Shown: positions 41,334-52,900 of the stretch, in pieces
Layout of the letters: the number at the start of each line of letters is the position of its first letter
Position numbering within the stretch: the stretch's first letter is position 1
NCBI GenBank assembly: GCA_030068145.1
Contig: JAPJBO010000502.1
Coordinates: 101,779-165,778 of the forward strand
Source of the DNA: Diplonema papillatum
Lineage: Eukaryota > Euglenozoa > Diplonemea > Diplonemida > Diplonemidae
Direction of reading: 5' to 3'
Length of the DNA stretch: 64,000 bases
Made by a program: the position numbers and the translations under genes
Notes under the pieces: generated by a model
Databases searched by the model: none
What the model was told of the DNA's origin: nothing
Seen by the model: only the letters and a program-made list of their open reading frames with translations

Positions 41334-41721
41334 CATGCAGGGTCAAAACCTTGTGTCTTTTTAAAACGCTCCCGCGGGGCCGATGGCCACCAAAAAAAAT
41401 TTTTGGAAAAAAACGTACACCGCGAGAGTAGGAGAAAGTAGAAAGGAAAACTAGAGTTTTCGTTGACCGCACTACCCTGAGCCCAAATCCTGGACGTGGT
41501 TTCAGGTGGCAAATTTGGCAAATGATCATGATCAGAAGGTCCTACTTGAGCGGTTCAGTTTCCTCACACATTGCATGTGGCTAAAAAAAAAAATTTGCTC
41601 AACGTCGTCAAAAATTACCCGCAGTTTTTGTTCCAAAATTTGAAATTTTAAAAACCCCATTTTTTTTCCGGAAAAAGAAATTGTCACTTTTCAAAAAGAC
41701 ACAAGGTTTTGACCCTGCATG
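41334..41721. mobile_element. 388-bp MITE nested in the 3.6-kb element
   Basis: Terminal inverted repeats CATGCAGGGTCAAAACCTTG then TGTCTTTTT at each end are perfect over about 29 bp. A candidate 4-bp ATAA duplication is at 41330-41333 and 41722-41725. No coding capacity. Confidence 0.85.
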
Positions 41722-42059
41722 ATAAAACTACTAGTAGGCAACAAGTTCCCAGAAACTTTCCGTACTCAGTCGCCTGCCTTCATGGCACTTGCACTTTACA
41801 GAACTCAATACTCAGCCCGATTCCTGTGGGGGAAGAGTCGGGGTGGGTGGCCCACCAAAAAAGCGACCACAGTTCTGCATGTTCAGTCGCAAAACACAAA
41901 CCGACGAGTAATCGTAACTTATTCCTGCGGCAGACAACTGACCCCCAGCTTTCGTCTATCGCACACGGGTCCGGGGGGGGGGCCTCCCCCCGGGTACGCG
42001 CCCCGAACTTGCCATCATCCCAAACTTACCAGGTCCCCGAACTTGCCACCAAACGCCGA

Positions 42060-42595
42060 GCTTGGCATCATCAGGGTTCAACGGGTTCGGGTTTGCACAA
42101 ACGCCGGACTGGACAAAAAGGTGCGGGTTTGCACACAAACGCCGGACTGGGCAAAAAGGTTCGGGTTTGCACCAACGCCGGACTGGAGAAAAAGGTTCGG
42201 GTTTGCACCAACGCCGGACTGGGCAAAAGGTGCGGATTTGCACCAACGCCAGACTGGAGAAAAAGGTTCGGGTTTGCACAACCGCCGGACTGGGCAAAAG
42301 GTGCGGATTTGCACCAACGCCAGACTGAGCAAAACGATTCGGGTTGGACAAACGCCGGACCGGCAAAAAGGTTCGGGTTTGTACAAACGCCGGACTGGGC
42401 AAAACGTTCGGGTTGCACAAATGCCGGACTGGCAAAAGGTTCGTGTTTGCACAAACGCCGGACTGGACAAAAAGGTTCGGGTTTGCACCAACGCTGGACT
42501 GGGCAAAAAGGTTCGTGTTTGCACAAACGCCGGACTGGACAAAAAGGTTCGGGTTTGCGCTAACGCCGGACTGAGCAAAAGGTTACCTCTGGACT
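42060..42595 (+). repeat. ~38-41-bp minisatellite, about 13 copies
   Basis: The unit is built from AACGCCGGACTGG, CAAAAAGG and TTCGGGTTTGCAC, with small length and sequence variants. Long ORFs across it in several frames are a by-product of the repeat. Confidence 0.9.
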
Positions 42596-43395
42596 CGCTA
42601 AGGGTGGTCCTAACACCCATGTACTTAAAACTCGTGGTTGCACGATCATGACTATGGGCGTAGCCTGGGTCGCGTAGACAAGCAGCTCGGGTGAGCATGG
42701 CGGGGGCGACTCATGAGATTGCCCCCGTCGCCGACCACGTGCCGGAACACGACGTCCGGGACCGGCTATACTTGATCAACTTCTTGAACGTCAGCAGCCC
42801 GCGTCAGAAACGCGCGTGACCGGCCAGGACGTCGCCTTCACTCAGCAACGCTCGCTTCACTGCGAGCTCGAGTCCTTCCGCGGCCCTGCTCCGTAAGGCC
42901 CGGCGATGCCGCGTGCCGACTACGCTCAGCGACTCGCCACCTTCTGAGTCTGGCTAAAGTAGCGACCTTCTCCAAGTTGTAGGGCGCTGTTAACGGACTT
43001 GACTGTAGACACCACATGTATCATATCGTATTCTTGGATTCTAAACTTCCTTCCCTACTGTAAAATACTTGGACCGGAACTTTTTTGGACTTTTGGGGGT
43101 TTTGAAAAGTATTTCGACTTTTTCCCGGTCCAACATTATTCCGAACACGGTAGTAAGCGCAACGGTAGGGTACAGTTGTGCCGTGGGACCCTCTGAAATT
43201 TACAAAACAGCCCAGATTTCGGTTCGGAACAGGTGGATTTCTACTAAATCACTAGTCATTTTTACTAGTGCACTAGTCATTTTTACTAGTGTTTTTACTA
43301 GTGCACTAGTCATTTTTACTAGTGCACTAGTCATGCTTTTTCACTAGTAAAATGACTAGTCAAAACACCTTTTTCACTTTTACTAGTGCACCGTG

Positions 43396-43944
43396 ATAGT
43401 TGGTAACCCCCCCCCCCCCCCCCCCCGTGCATTATGTTAAATAGCTCGTAGTAGTACGTGCGCTCGGCTAAAGACCGTCGCGGGGCGAGACTGGAGGCAG
43501 CAGTTAAAGTTGGGGAAACAGTAAAGTTCGGGCGAAGCTAAAGGGGGGGGTGGACCTGGGACCTATTATCCTAGGATAATAGGTCGACTGGCGGCTGATC
43601 AATGGCTTCTCAGAGGCCGCGGTTTGGTGTAGTGTTTTGTGAACCAGCACACTCTGCCACCCTGCGGCTGCGCTTGCTTTGCTGGCGCTGTGAAGAGGAC
43701 GGCTGAAGCGCCGCTCCTCCAGGTTGCGGTCCCTGGCTTGCTAGGGCCGACTCGGCGAGGGACAATCTAATAGACACGTGAGCTGAATGGCGCGGTCGGC
43801 CAGCAAACGCAAGCTTGCTCACCGCCAGCTGAGCTCCGTCTGTTAGACTCACAGCCACGGTTGCGCACCTGCCGCCTCTGTCGCTTAGTCAGTCCCGCAC
43901 AGGCCGCCCCTGCTAGCAGCGGCTGCGCCGTCGGCTCTGTCCCA
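43396..43944. other. No confident gene
   Basis: A run of ~18 C at 43408-43425 and a CCTATTATCCTAGGATAATAGG palindrome around 43561-43582. The rest has only short frames. Confidence 0.4.
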
Positions 43945-44131
43945 CATTTTCATTACAAAAAACTTCGGTTAGAGTCGCAAGCCATTTTCATTACAAAAAA
44001 CTTCGGTTAGAGTCGCAAGCCATTTTCATTGAGAAAAACTTCGGTTAGAGTCGCATAGAGCATTTCCATTACAAAATACTTCGGTTAGAGTCGCAAGCCA
44101 TTTTTATTGAGAAAAACTTCGGTTTGAGTAA
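43945..44131 (+). repeat. ~39-bp tandem repeat, five copies
   Basis: The unit is CATTTTCATTACAAAAAACT then TCGGTTAGAGTCGCAAGC, with ATTGAGAAAAAC variants in the third and fifth copies. Confidence 0.9.
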
Positions 44132-44549
44132 GACGTCGTTGTATTCCTCAGCGCCGTCAGAAAGGAAAAACATCACCGCACCGATTCCTGAGTACCTCCG
44201 AGAGAGAACGAGACCAGACCAGGGCTGGACTGGACCCAGCCCTGGCACGCCCAGAACGGGCAGAACAGGAGACCCGACCAGGGAAGAGAAAAAGGCCGCT
44301 CCTGGTCCAGGAACGTGACGGTCAACCACAGCTTGCAAAGCTTGAGTCGGAGGCAGCACAGTGCCACAACCCGTCCGCTCTGCCCTGTGGCTGACCGTCT
44401 CGACGAGCTTGTGTTCAGCGCAAGCGCCAAGCCCCAAGGTGCGCCACGCCTTGATGCTTTAGTTTGGGGACCTGTAGGCCCGTGGCTCTGCAGTACCGCC
44501 GAACACGTGAAGTTTGGCTCCCGTGTAGCAGGCTTTCCCTGGATCAGGG

Positions 44550-44615
44550 CATTAGCTTCCCATTCCAAATTCCGGCCGCTGACGGAATTTGGAAATCCGG
44601 GCGGCTCAAAAAATA
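44550..44615. mobile_element. 66-bp palindromic repeat element, copy 2
   Basis: It matches 11695-11760 base for base except at the centre, where GCCGCTGA replaces the symmetric core; arms TTCCAAATTCCG/CGGAATTTGGAA are intact. Confidence 0.8.
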
Positions 44616-44689
44616 GGGGGGCCCACGCAAGGCAAGCTACAATGAGGCAATTTGGGACAACATTATGAGGGCTTTTTTACCGCGTTTCA

Positions 44690-45062
44690 GCTGGAAAACT
44701 CATGCAAAACCCCCAAAAAACACGGACGGAGTAGCTACGGTGGTAGGAAGGTGGTTCAGCCCTCGGATCGAGCATCTTCTCAAAAATCTCCTGCTCGGCA
44801 CAGTGTCCCCTGGGCAAAAAAATTACCATGGAAAAAGGGGAATTTCGCAGGAAAGTAGATCTAATCGCGCATTTGAGGGAGATGCTTCATGCAAAACCCC
44901 CAAAAAAACACGACTGTGGAGTAGTTAGGGTGGTTCAGTCCTCGGATCGTACATCTTCTCAAAGATTTCCTGCTCGGCACAGTTGTCTCCTGGGCAATTA
45001 CCGTGGAAAAAAGGGAACTTCACAGGAAAGTAGATCTAATCGCGCATTCGAGGGAGATGCTA
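44690..45062 (+). repeat. ~185-bp tandem duplication
   Basis: Two adjacent copies share CATGCAAAACCCCCAAAAAA, CATCTTCTCAAA, CTGCTCGGCACAG and GAAAGTAGATCTAATCGCGC. No gene was identified in 45063-45834. Confidence 0.8.
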
Positions 45063-45834
45063 GACCAAATTCTCGGAGAAACGAAACGAAGTTGGCTATT
45101 TGAGGAATATGGAACTGGAGTTCTGGAGAAAATGGCTTTTGCCGCAGTTTCTTTTTGCCGGCTTGCTAAATAATGGTTTCCATGCCGTACAAGGAAGACA
45201 AAGCCGGCCGTTTCCTGTGCCACATCGTTTTCCGGATGCCTCGATAAGTAGCATGCCATGCAAGACGGAGCCGGCACTTTCGCAAACCACCAAAAGCCAA
45301 GGGACAGAACAGGGCACGTTTTCAAGGGGGCTTTCCCGGCGTAGTTCGCTTCCTCCTCGGTGAGAGGGAGGAAGGGCCCTGTGAGGCACGGGCACGCTTC
45401 GTCTTTTTTCTTTTGCTTCGCTCCGAGACTGCTCGTTCTTTACCATCATCGCGTGCGGAAAGGTGTCGTCGAGTGTTCAGAGCCATCTGGTGGTCACCTT
45501 GCTCGCAAGACAAGCTGAAGAATAGGCATTTTCCGGCTACGAATCGCGGTTACATTTCTATATCGTTCAGTCTGGACATGAGTTCACTTACTTTCATTGT
45601 TGCAGGAAGGTGGGGGAGGAAACCCGATCGTCTTTCTAATTTGAGAACGATACATGAGAGGATGCTGTAACATTTGATTTCGTTGGTTGCGCATGTACAC
45701 ACATCGATTGCGGGAAGACCTTGAAGATGGTAACACGAATGTACAGTGTCTTTTTTTGCTTGGATAAACGTTATTGTGTTTGATGATTGTTGTCAATGTT
45801 GTTCTAGTTGTTGTTGTTGTTTTTTGTGGGAAGG

Positions 45835-46432
45835 TCAGAAAAGCCGGAACCGTTTACTGTTCCTCTGCGTTGGAACGCTGACAGAAGAGGAGGGTTCGGC
45901 GGGTTCGGGTTCGCTCTTGACTTCGTGCTGAGCTGGCACGCCGCCAGACAGGAGAATGAAGGGGTTTTGAGATACCCTATCCCCCGCCTCCTCTTCACGG
46001 AGATTGTAGGGGTCAGGCTCACCCCCTGTCACGTTCAACCCGCTGTATGCGCTTTGCGACACAACACGTGGTGTGAACTCAGCGATCCAAGGCCCATCAA
46101 CCGAAGGTGTGGGGTCGGGTGTTTTCCTTTTCCTTTCTGGTGAACCGTCTTTGGATCCTGGGGGAGTGAAGTCATATGGCTCCAGGACCTCGTCGACATC
46201 AATTACTAAGAACTCCTCTGTCTTGCAGACGAGCTCCTCTTTCTTGCACACGACAGCTGGTTCTGCATCGATGACCAGAACGTTCTCTCTGTCGGCTGCA
46301 GGCGAATGACTTGCTTCCGCGGTCTCAGTTTCCTCGGGAGGATTGCAAGTCTCCTCAGGGGGATTGCAAGTTTCCTCGGGGGGACTGCAAGTCTCCTCGG
46401 GGGGATTGCAAGTCTCCTCGGGGGGGGGGGGG
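45835..46432 (-). CDS. Acidic hypothetical protein, C-terminal exon
   Basis: An open minus-strand frame runs from a poly(C) tract at 46432 to a stop at 45835, ~198 codons. It begins with four or five copies of EETCNPPE, followed by VLVIDAEPAVVCKKEELVC, FLVIDVDEVLEPYDF, a Ser/Pro/Glu-rich stretch and a basic end (RNSKRFRLF). No domain was recognised; the acidic segments and basic end suggest a nuclear protein. No ATG or upstream exon was found, because the frame dissolves in the C-run, so it is 5'-incomplete. Confidence 0.45.
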
Positions 46433-46540
46433 GTCGTTGTATAATGGTTTAGCTTGAAGAGAATTGGAAAGGTTGAAAAAGGTTTTGGGGGTCACCGTCG
46501 GTTTGTGTTTTTATTTTTATTTATTTTTTTGTAACCCGGA

Positions 46541-49267
46541 AAAAATGCTTGACGCACGACCCCCGTGGACTAAGCGGAGAGTGTGGGACTACGTTCGTGG
46601 AGCTATGGCGGCCAAACGCTACCCACTAAAACAACCGGGGGCCCTTAGAGACTGCTGCTGAGGAGGCCATCCCCCGTGACTCCCCCGGAGGGGGGCTTGT
46701 CAGGCCGAGTCACGACAGCATCAGGGAGAGTGAGGTCAACCATCTCTCCCTGCTCCGCTCCTGCTCCTGGGTTTGTTTGTTTGTTTTTGCTACCGCTGAT
46801 CTGATTCGCTGATGGTGATGCTGCGCTCCGAGCTACCCCTGTCAAGGGCTGACTTGCTCCCTGGCTCTTTTGCGCGCTTTGTTCCTGTGACTGGGGGTTG
46901 CCTGACCTCCCGCTCGCCCCTGGTTTCCCTCCCCCGGCAAGGGGGGGTCCTTGTTGGCATCTTGTGCCGCTGACTCCTTGACCGTTCCGTCCCCCCGGTC
47001 CAGACGAGCCGTATCCGTGACAGGCCGGACCCTCGAGGGAGTCTGGGCGAGCCCTGTCCTCTGCACGCTTGCTGCCGCGTGTTCTGCCTGTAGTTTGTTC
47101 GCCTGAGAGAGGTGGTTCCTTTTGGTGACGCGCTCGCTTGACGCCGGGGACCCCTCGCTCAGACTCCTGCCGCTGTTGGTGTGTGTTGGGGCGATGGTGG
47201 GGGGTGGTGTGAATTTGGGGGGATTCGGTACCTGTAGCCGTTTCCCCCCCTCGTTTCCTGCCGCGGGTGCACGTGTGGTGAGTGTGCTGGTGTGTTGGGT
47301 GGTATGTTTTTGGGGGCCCTGGGCTTTTTCAGTGGCTGCCCCCCCTCCGCTGCTTCTCGCAGTCCTATCGCCGGGGTCTCCGGCTGTTCCCTTTTTAGGC
47401 CCCGCGGGCGCAGCACCACCCCCAAGTCCGACGGGAATGGTACTGTCACCAGCGTGCCTTTCTCTCCGCCGCTTTTCACGCCGCCGGGGGCCTTAACCCT
47501 CCTCTGCTGCCCTGCGTCGAGCCGGGCCTCGTCTCGACCTCTCTTCTGCCCCTGCGACTGTGGCAGTGCGACTGCCAGCTCCGAGGCGAGCGGCACCACC
47601 ACAAGGGTCCCGCCTCCGACAGGGAGGGGGTCGACAGCGTTCGAGGTGTTCGGAGGGACGGCCGTCTCACGCACAATCTCCTCCCTCCCCCCCCGGGCCT
47701 TCGCCCCCGCCTTGCCCAGCCCACCTCCCCTGCCCCCCTTGCCTGTGCTTGGGTGCGTCTTGCCCCTCGAGTCGACGGGGGCGGGGTTCACCCCCTTCCC
47801 TTTGCAACCCTTGGGTACCGCTGCGATTCCGTGGGGAGAACGGTTTCCCAGTCCGCCTTCCCACGCATCAGCGCGGCCGGAGGGTGCCCCTATCACCGCA
47901 CCGGGGACAGGCCCGAATCTGCCGCTGCCCTCGGGCGCATCGAGTTGGAGGCTCCCCTCGCCCCCGGCGACGCGCAGGGCGCGAGTTCCCCTTGCACCTG
48001 CTTGGGTTGCATTCGTTGGTGGACGGGCCGGCTGGGCCGCCGCCCCTGATCCTTTCCCTTTGCCCCCCTTGCGCCCCTTCCCTGCTGCCCCTTTGCCTGT
48101 GTTGGTGTGCGTCGTGCCCGGCGGGTTTGCCTGGTAGCCTGGGGGTTCCGTTGTGCCTCCGGCCCCTAAACTACCCGGCGCGCCCCCTGCACCTCCACTC
48201 CTGCTGGCTTCCTGCCCCTTGGGGCCGCGGCCGCCGGTCGGGCCCGAAGGCTCCGACGAGGAGCTGTCCGAGTCCGAGGACCCCGACGAGCCCGACGAGG
48301 ACGAGGATGCATCCAAATCACGTCGATGACCTCCTGTGGTGGTGTGTGTTTCGTTCGGGGTGTCCGCGGGTGCTAGTACTACGTTTGTGTCGGGCGCGGC
48401 TGGGGCAACTGCCTCCGCCGCGACCCGCACCTCTGCTGCCGTTGCACTGGGGGCCACTGGCTCCGCCTCCGCGTTGGGGGGGGGGCTAGTCCAGGCTCCT
48501 CTGCTGCCTCGGCCTCGAAGGGTTCTTCTTCGGGCTCGGGCTCGTGCTCGGTCGGGGGGGGCGGCTCATCGAGCTGCCCCTCCTCGGCGGTTTCGGCCGC
48601 TGCTGCCTCGGCATCGAGGTGGACCGACGCGTTGGCGAGCAGCAGCCTCGCCACGGACCTCGCCATGACAAAGCTCAACCGGTGGTAGGCCTTCTGGGAC
48701 ACCGCCGAAAAGGGCTCCCAGTCGTGACGCCTGTGCAGGGCGATCACGATTGCCTTCAGCTCCGGCCGCGCCGACTCACCCCACGCGCCGAACGTGTCGA
48801 CGACCATGGGGACGAGGATGCCTCGGAGAAGTCGCTGCTCCGTCCGGACCGCCTCCTCGTACTTCCGCCGCTTCACGTCCTCGTACTTCGTTGCCGCCCC
48901 GCCCGGGTCCTCGACCGCGTGCTTCAAACGGCGCGGCTGGAGCGGGAACGTGATCGCTACGTCGATCATCCGGGCCCTCTCCCCGCGCTGGTACATGACG
49001 TCGAGGCGCAGCCCCTTGAAACCCTCCCCACTAAAGGGCGCAGCCTCGACCGCGGGTGTCAGGAGGGCTTCCCTCGCTAGCTTGGCCATCTCGTCCCGGA
49101 GCGCATGGGGGTGTTATTTTGGTTGTGGGCGAGTGCACCCGTAACAAACAACAAAAATGGGTATGGGTGAGGCGGTCGGGTTGTTCGAGGCGGGTCCTAA
49201 GGGTTGTGCGGCCGGTGCTTGCGGTGATGCTGATATACGACGGATGTTGAGGACGTTGTCGTTGTTT
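46541..49267 (-). mobile_element. 5'-truncated RLE-type LINE with long C-terminal tail
   Basis: Minus strand: it starts abruptly after a 27-base poly(A) (49268-49295), encodes the end of a zinc-knuckle/restriction-like endonuclease, then a low-complexity tail to 47159 and a 3' UTR ending in A-rich sequence near 46510-46540. Its last ~300 coding bases (46996-47280) are duplicated at 60909-61192. Confidence 0.8.
47159..49089 (-). pseudogene. RLE endonuclease domain plus low-complexity tail, frameshifted
   Basis: The 49089-48379 frame contains MIDVAITFPLQP and VPMVVDTFGAW, aligning with LDVAVTFPLQP and VPLVVDTFGAW in the full element at 49.8-56.0 kb. An in-frame TAA precedes HALRDEMAKLAREALL, so the 5' part is dead. 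A run of ten C (about 48478-48487) shifts coding into the 48457-47159 frame, a Gly/Pro/Ser/Lys-rich tail of ~430 residues. The tail has two related segments (GTLVVVPLASELAVAL and GTLVTVPFPSDLGVVL, each followed by Lys/Arg clusters). Confidence 0.7.
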
Positions 49268-49832
49268 TTTTTTTTTTTTTTTTTTTTTTTGATTATACTC
49301 AGGCAGGGATTTATAAGGGGATTTCGGCCTAGAGCAATAGTCCATGTAGATGGACGGGTACCCGTCTTTTGCACCGGGGTGCCGAGCACGTGTTTGTCGA
49401 CCCCCCAGACCCCCCCCAGTGGTGGTCCATCCTGTCCAGCCACCCCAGCCAGCCCTGCAAAGTCGTTGAGGGCCCGAAAATTAGTGCCACCACTGTCCTC
49501 CACTGTGGATCACTATGCACCACCATGCGCTATCGTGTCACTGTGCACACCGCACTAGCGTGGATCACTGTGCATCACCGTGCATCACTGCGCACCGTGT
49601 ATAGATTCCGAGCCAGATGTTCCAGAGGGTGGAGAATCCACCACTGCGGTTGGAAGTTCGGCTGTGTCTCGCCGGGTTGGGCCGCTTGCTCGCCTCCATG
49701 ACCCCCCCCCCCTATGACCCCCCTGGGACCCCCTATGGACCCCCCCATGACCCCCCTATGGACCCCCTATGGGCCCCCCCATGACCCCCTATGACTGCTG
49801 TGGTAGCCTACCCACACCCGCCAGCCCGTGGG
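49268..49832. other. Junction sequence: poly(T), hairpin, C-rich minisatellite, target site
   Basis: 49268-49290 is T-rich, followed by TACTCAGGCAGGGATTTATA and the GACGGGTACCCGTC palindrome. 49500-49605 has degenerate GTGGATCACTGTGCATCACC repeats. 49698-49800 is a CCCCCTATGA-type minisatellite. 49815-49832 is one copy of the RLE-element target-site duplication. Confidence 0.6.
49815..49832 (+). repeat. Target-site duplication, left copy (18 bp)
   Basis: CACCCGCCAGCCCGTGGG, identical to 56029-56046, bracketing the full-length RLE element and its poly(A). Confidence 0.9.
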
Positions 49833-49960
49833 TTTTTTTTTTTTTTTGGAGCGCGGGACACTGTACAAGCCATGTTGGTACAGCGGGGCTGCCGGTATCC
49901 GGTTGCTTCCGGAGCGGGAGCCCAAAAAAATGCTTCTTCAGCACACAGTGAACGCCAGTC

Positions 49961-52900
49961 TCACTGCGACCTGGGCTGGCCTGCTAGCGAGCAGGTCCGA
50001 CCAGGTAAAAAAACCCGCGATGCAGTGACACTACCCCCTGCAACAGGGTGGACCGCTTCGTCCGGTCGCGCCCCACCAGATGCAATGACTATTCTTGCCA
50101 CCCCTTGGGCTACCTGAAAGCTCAATTGGTGGAAGAAGTCCTGGCAGGCGGCCGAAGCGGTCCGGTCTTCACGGAGGGCGCTTTTGCGGGCTATTTGCCG
50201 CAACTCCGTGAGTGCTCCAGGACACCACGCTCCGAAGGTGTCCACGACTAGCGGGACAGCGAGCCATTCCCGGGGGTTTGGCTCGTTGTCGATGATGCCG
50301 CGGTACTTCCCTTCTTTGACAGCTGTTGCGTAGGCTGTCGCCGCCCCCCCTGGCTTCTCCGCTGCCCTTTTAGCGTACTGGGGATTCGATGGCTGCAGGG
50401 GGAAGGTGACGGCGACATCTAACACAACGGTGGTGCCGTCCCGGACATAGCTGATGTCCGGGCGCTTCCGCTCCGTGTTCGAAAACACGGGGCGCTCGAC
50501 CGCCGGGGCCAGCAGCCCGCGGCGGGCGAAGTCAGCGATGACGTCGCGGAGTGCATTGTGCATTCTCGTCCGGCGGCCGCCGGAGAAGCAACTACGCGCG
50601 TGCACTCCGTCGACGTCTGCCGAGCCTGTCCCGCAGAGGCGACAGATGCTCGGCGTGGGGGCGATGGGCAACCCGAGCCGAAGCCGGATGGCCACCGCGA
50701 GCTCCGCGGGGGATAGCCACAGCCTGGGGTCTGCTTCAGCGTTGCCGTAAAGCCACGCGGACGCATGTTGGCCGGAGCAGCTTTGGATCCGCGCCCGGAT
50801 TTGGACCTGCTTCAGGGCCAGCGCCGACCCTTGGAGCTGGCCTGACCTGCCTAGCTCCTCAGTCATCGAGATGATGAGGGCCTTGCGCCGCTCGTCATGA
50901 ACCGTCGCGGACCACACTTTCTGTCCACGCCCCCCGTAGTTATCCCGTGCCTGCAGAACGTTCTGGATCTTCTCCAGGACGGAATCATAGGGTGCAAGGC
51001 GCGGGTCTTCAAGGGACGCTAGAAAGGTGTCGTCCTCGTCGAGAAGCATGGCGTGCGGCAGGACGTAGGGGGTCACCAGGGACGACAGGCAAGCCTCGCC
51101 GTCAAAGGTGGCCGCGATGTGCGCGATCGCCGCTGTGTCTGCACAGGAGTGCAGGCCCAGGCCGCCCAGCCTGACGGGAAGGGAAGCCAGGGCCCAGGCG
51201 GATGCGTCCGTCTCGATGCCCGTGATCGTCGCCAGGCAAGACTGCGTGGCTAGATCGATGCCAGCGAAGTCGAAGACGGCCCCCACTGCGCGCATGAGGT
51301 GAACGACGCTGACGAAGCCGGCGCAGAACTTCAGCAGTGTCAACGCCACATGCGCATCCGGGAGGGAGGCGATCATCCGCATCTTCCTCTCGGCGCCTTT
51401 GGCCGCTTCTTCGACGAAGACGCGCATCTTCTCGGGGGACCCGCAGGGGACGCCAAGGTGCTGAATCTCGTCCAGCGGACAAGTCTCGATGCCTTGCAGG
51501 GCCTCGGGGATTGTGGCGCCGGGGCCGACGGACAGCCTGCATTTTCCCCGGTTCAGGCTGAGCCCGACCGCTGTTGCTCTGTCCTCGAAGTCCCGCAGCC
51601 AGCGGCCGAGGGAGTCGAGCTCCCCCCCGGCCGCCCCGTCGTCGAGGAAGAACGTCAGGAGGTCAAGCTCCGCCTGACCCAGCGCCCCCTCAGGGGCGCC
51701 CCGGGTTGCCGAGGACCCTGCCGGTGGCGGCGACGCTGCTGGGTCCCCCGAGCCTGGGGCCTGTGCCGGCACTGAAGGGGTGGGCTGCCCCCCGATGGCG
51801 TCGGGAGGCTCCGGCTGACCGGAGTCCCGTGCGGGCGTCGCGAGGGCAGAATCGGCGGGCGCCTGCGACGAAGCGAGGGCCGCGGGGACGGGCGGCTGTT
51901 CCTCGGGGCTCGGCGGAACAACGACATCGTGCAAGGCGAGGCTGAAAAGCAGCGGTCCCAAGGGGTCTCCTTGTTGGACTCCGCACTCGGAGGAGATCCC
52001 CCGGTCGCCCACCACTAGCGCGGAGTGTTTCTCGTACGCTGCCAATGCGTACCCCAACAGCTGGGGGGCGTGACGGTTGACACTGCGGATGATCGCTTCC
52101 CGCCGAAGCATGTTGAAGGCGTTCGCGAAGTCGATCTGCAGTATCCCCCGGTCCGTCACGTCTCTGTCGCGGTACAGGGCCGCGACCCTGCGAATGGCGT
52201 GCACGCCTGCGTCGGCCCCCGCCTTGACACTGACGCCGACTTGCCCACTCCGCAGGAGGACGTTCGCCCCCAGGTCCTTGATTGCCCGGTCGGATGCGAG
52301 GACCTTGCCGGCCACCCGGCGCAGAATCTCCCCACATGCAATGGGCCTGATGCCGCCGGACTTCTTAACCAACGGGACGAGCCTCGCCCCGAACAGGTAC
52401 GGCCGGGCGGCTGCAGCCACTCTACCGGAAGAGAGGGCCCAGACCGCGTCTGCCACTGCCTCTTTAAACGACCCGGAAACGTCCCACAGGTCGAGGAGGT
52501 GCTGCGCAGACAGGCCGGACGGGCCGGCGGCGGTGCCTTTCGGCATCTTCTTCAGCACCCGGCGGATGACGCCCGGGGAAGGTCTCGCAACGGCCACGGG
52601 CCGCAGGCTGCGGTCGTCAGGCAGCTCGGGGGCTGGGGGGTGCAGTTCCATAAGGGCCGCCAGCGTGGCGTCGTCCGCCGGAGCAGTCTGCGCCGCGGAA
52701 AGCGCAGAGACGGCCCGCGAGTAACATCGGTCGCGGGCCCGCCGGAGGACCTGCCTCACAGTGGCCCCGTCCAGGTCGTCCACGGACTCGACATCCGTTT
52801 GCAGCTCGAGCCTGTTGTCGGCGTCGTCTGCAACCGGGTAGGTTCGCCGGCGCGCGCGGCGATCGGCCTTCCCGGCTGAGACGGCCCGGGCCTCATCCCA

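Larger units (their letters stand above)
39759..43395. mobile_element. 3.6-kb DNA element with ~210-230-bp TIRs rich in ACTAGT
   Basis: Left arm 39759-39966 and right arm 43168-43395 are inverted. They start CACGGTGCACTAGT, continue with many ACTAGTnAAAAATG units, then GTGATTTAG, AATCCACCT and CACGGCAC. A 3-bp ATA duplication may flank it (39756-39758, 43396-43398). The interior has no recognisable transposase. It holds short frames at 40.3-41.2 kb, a nested MITE and a long minisatellite. Best read as a large non-autonomous element. Confidence 0.75.

Noticed and set aside
41709..42698. ORFs of up to 310 codons on both strands
   Set aside because: Produced by the ~40-bp minisatellite; the peptides are just translated repeats such as FAPTPDWRKRFG.
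43945..44131. Possible CRISPR array
   Set aside because: Units are directly adjacent without unique spacers, and the host is eukaryotic; it is a simple tandem repeat.
47292..48489. Plus-strand ORFs of 281 and 309 codons
   Set aside because: GC-rich antisense of the RLE element tail; only low-complexity Pro/Arg sequence.
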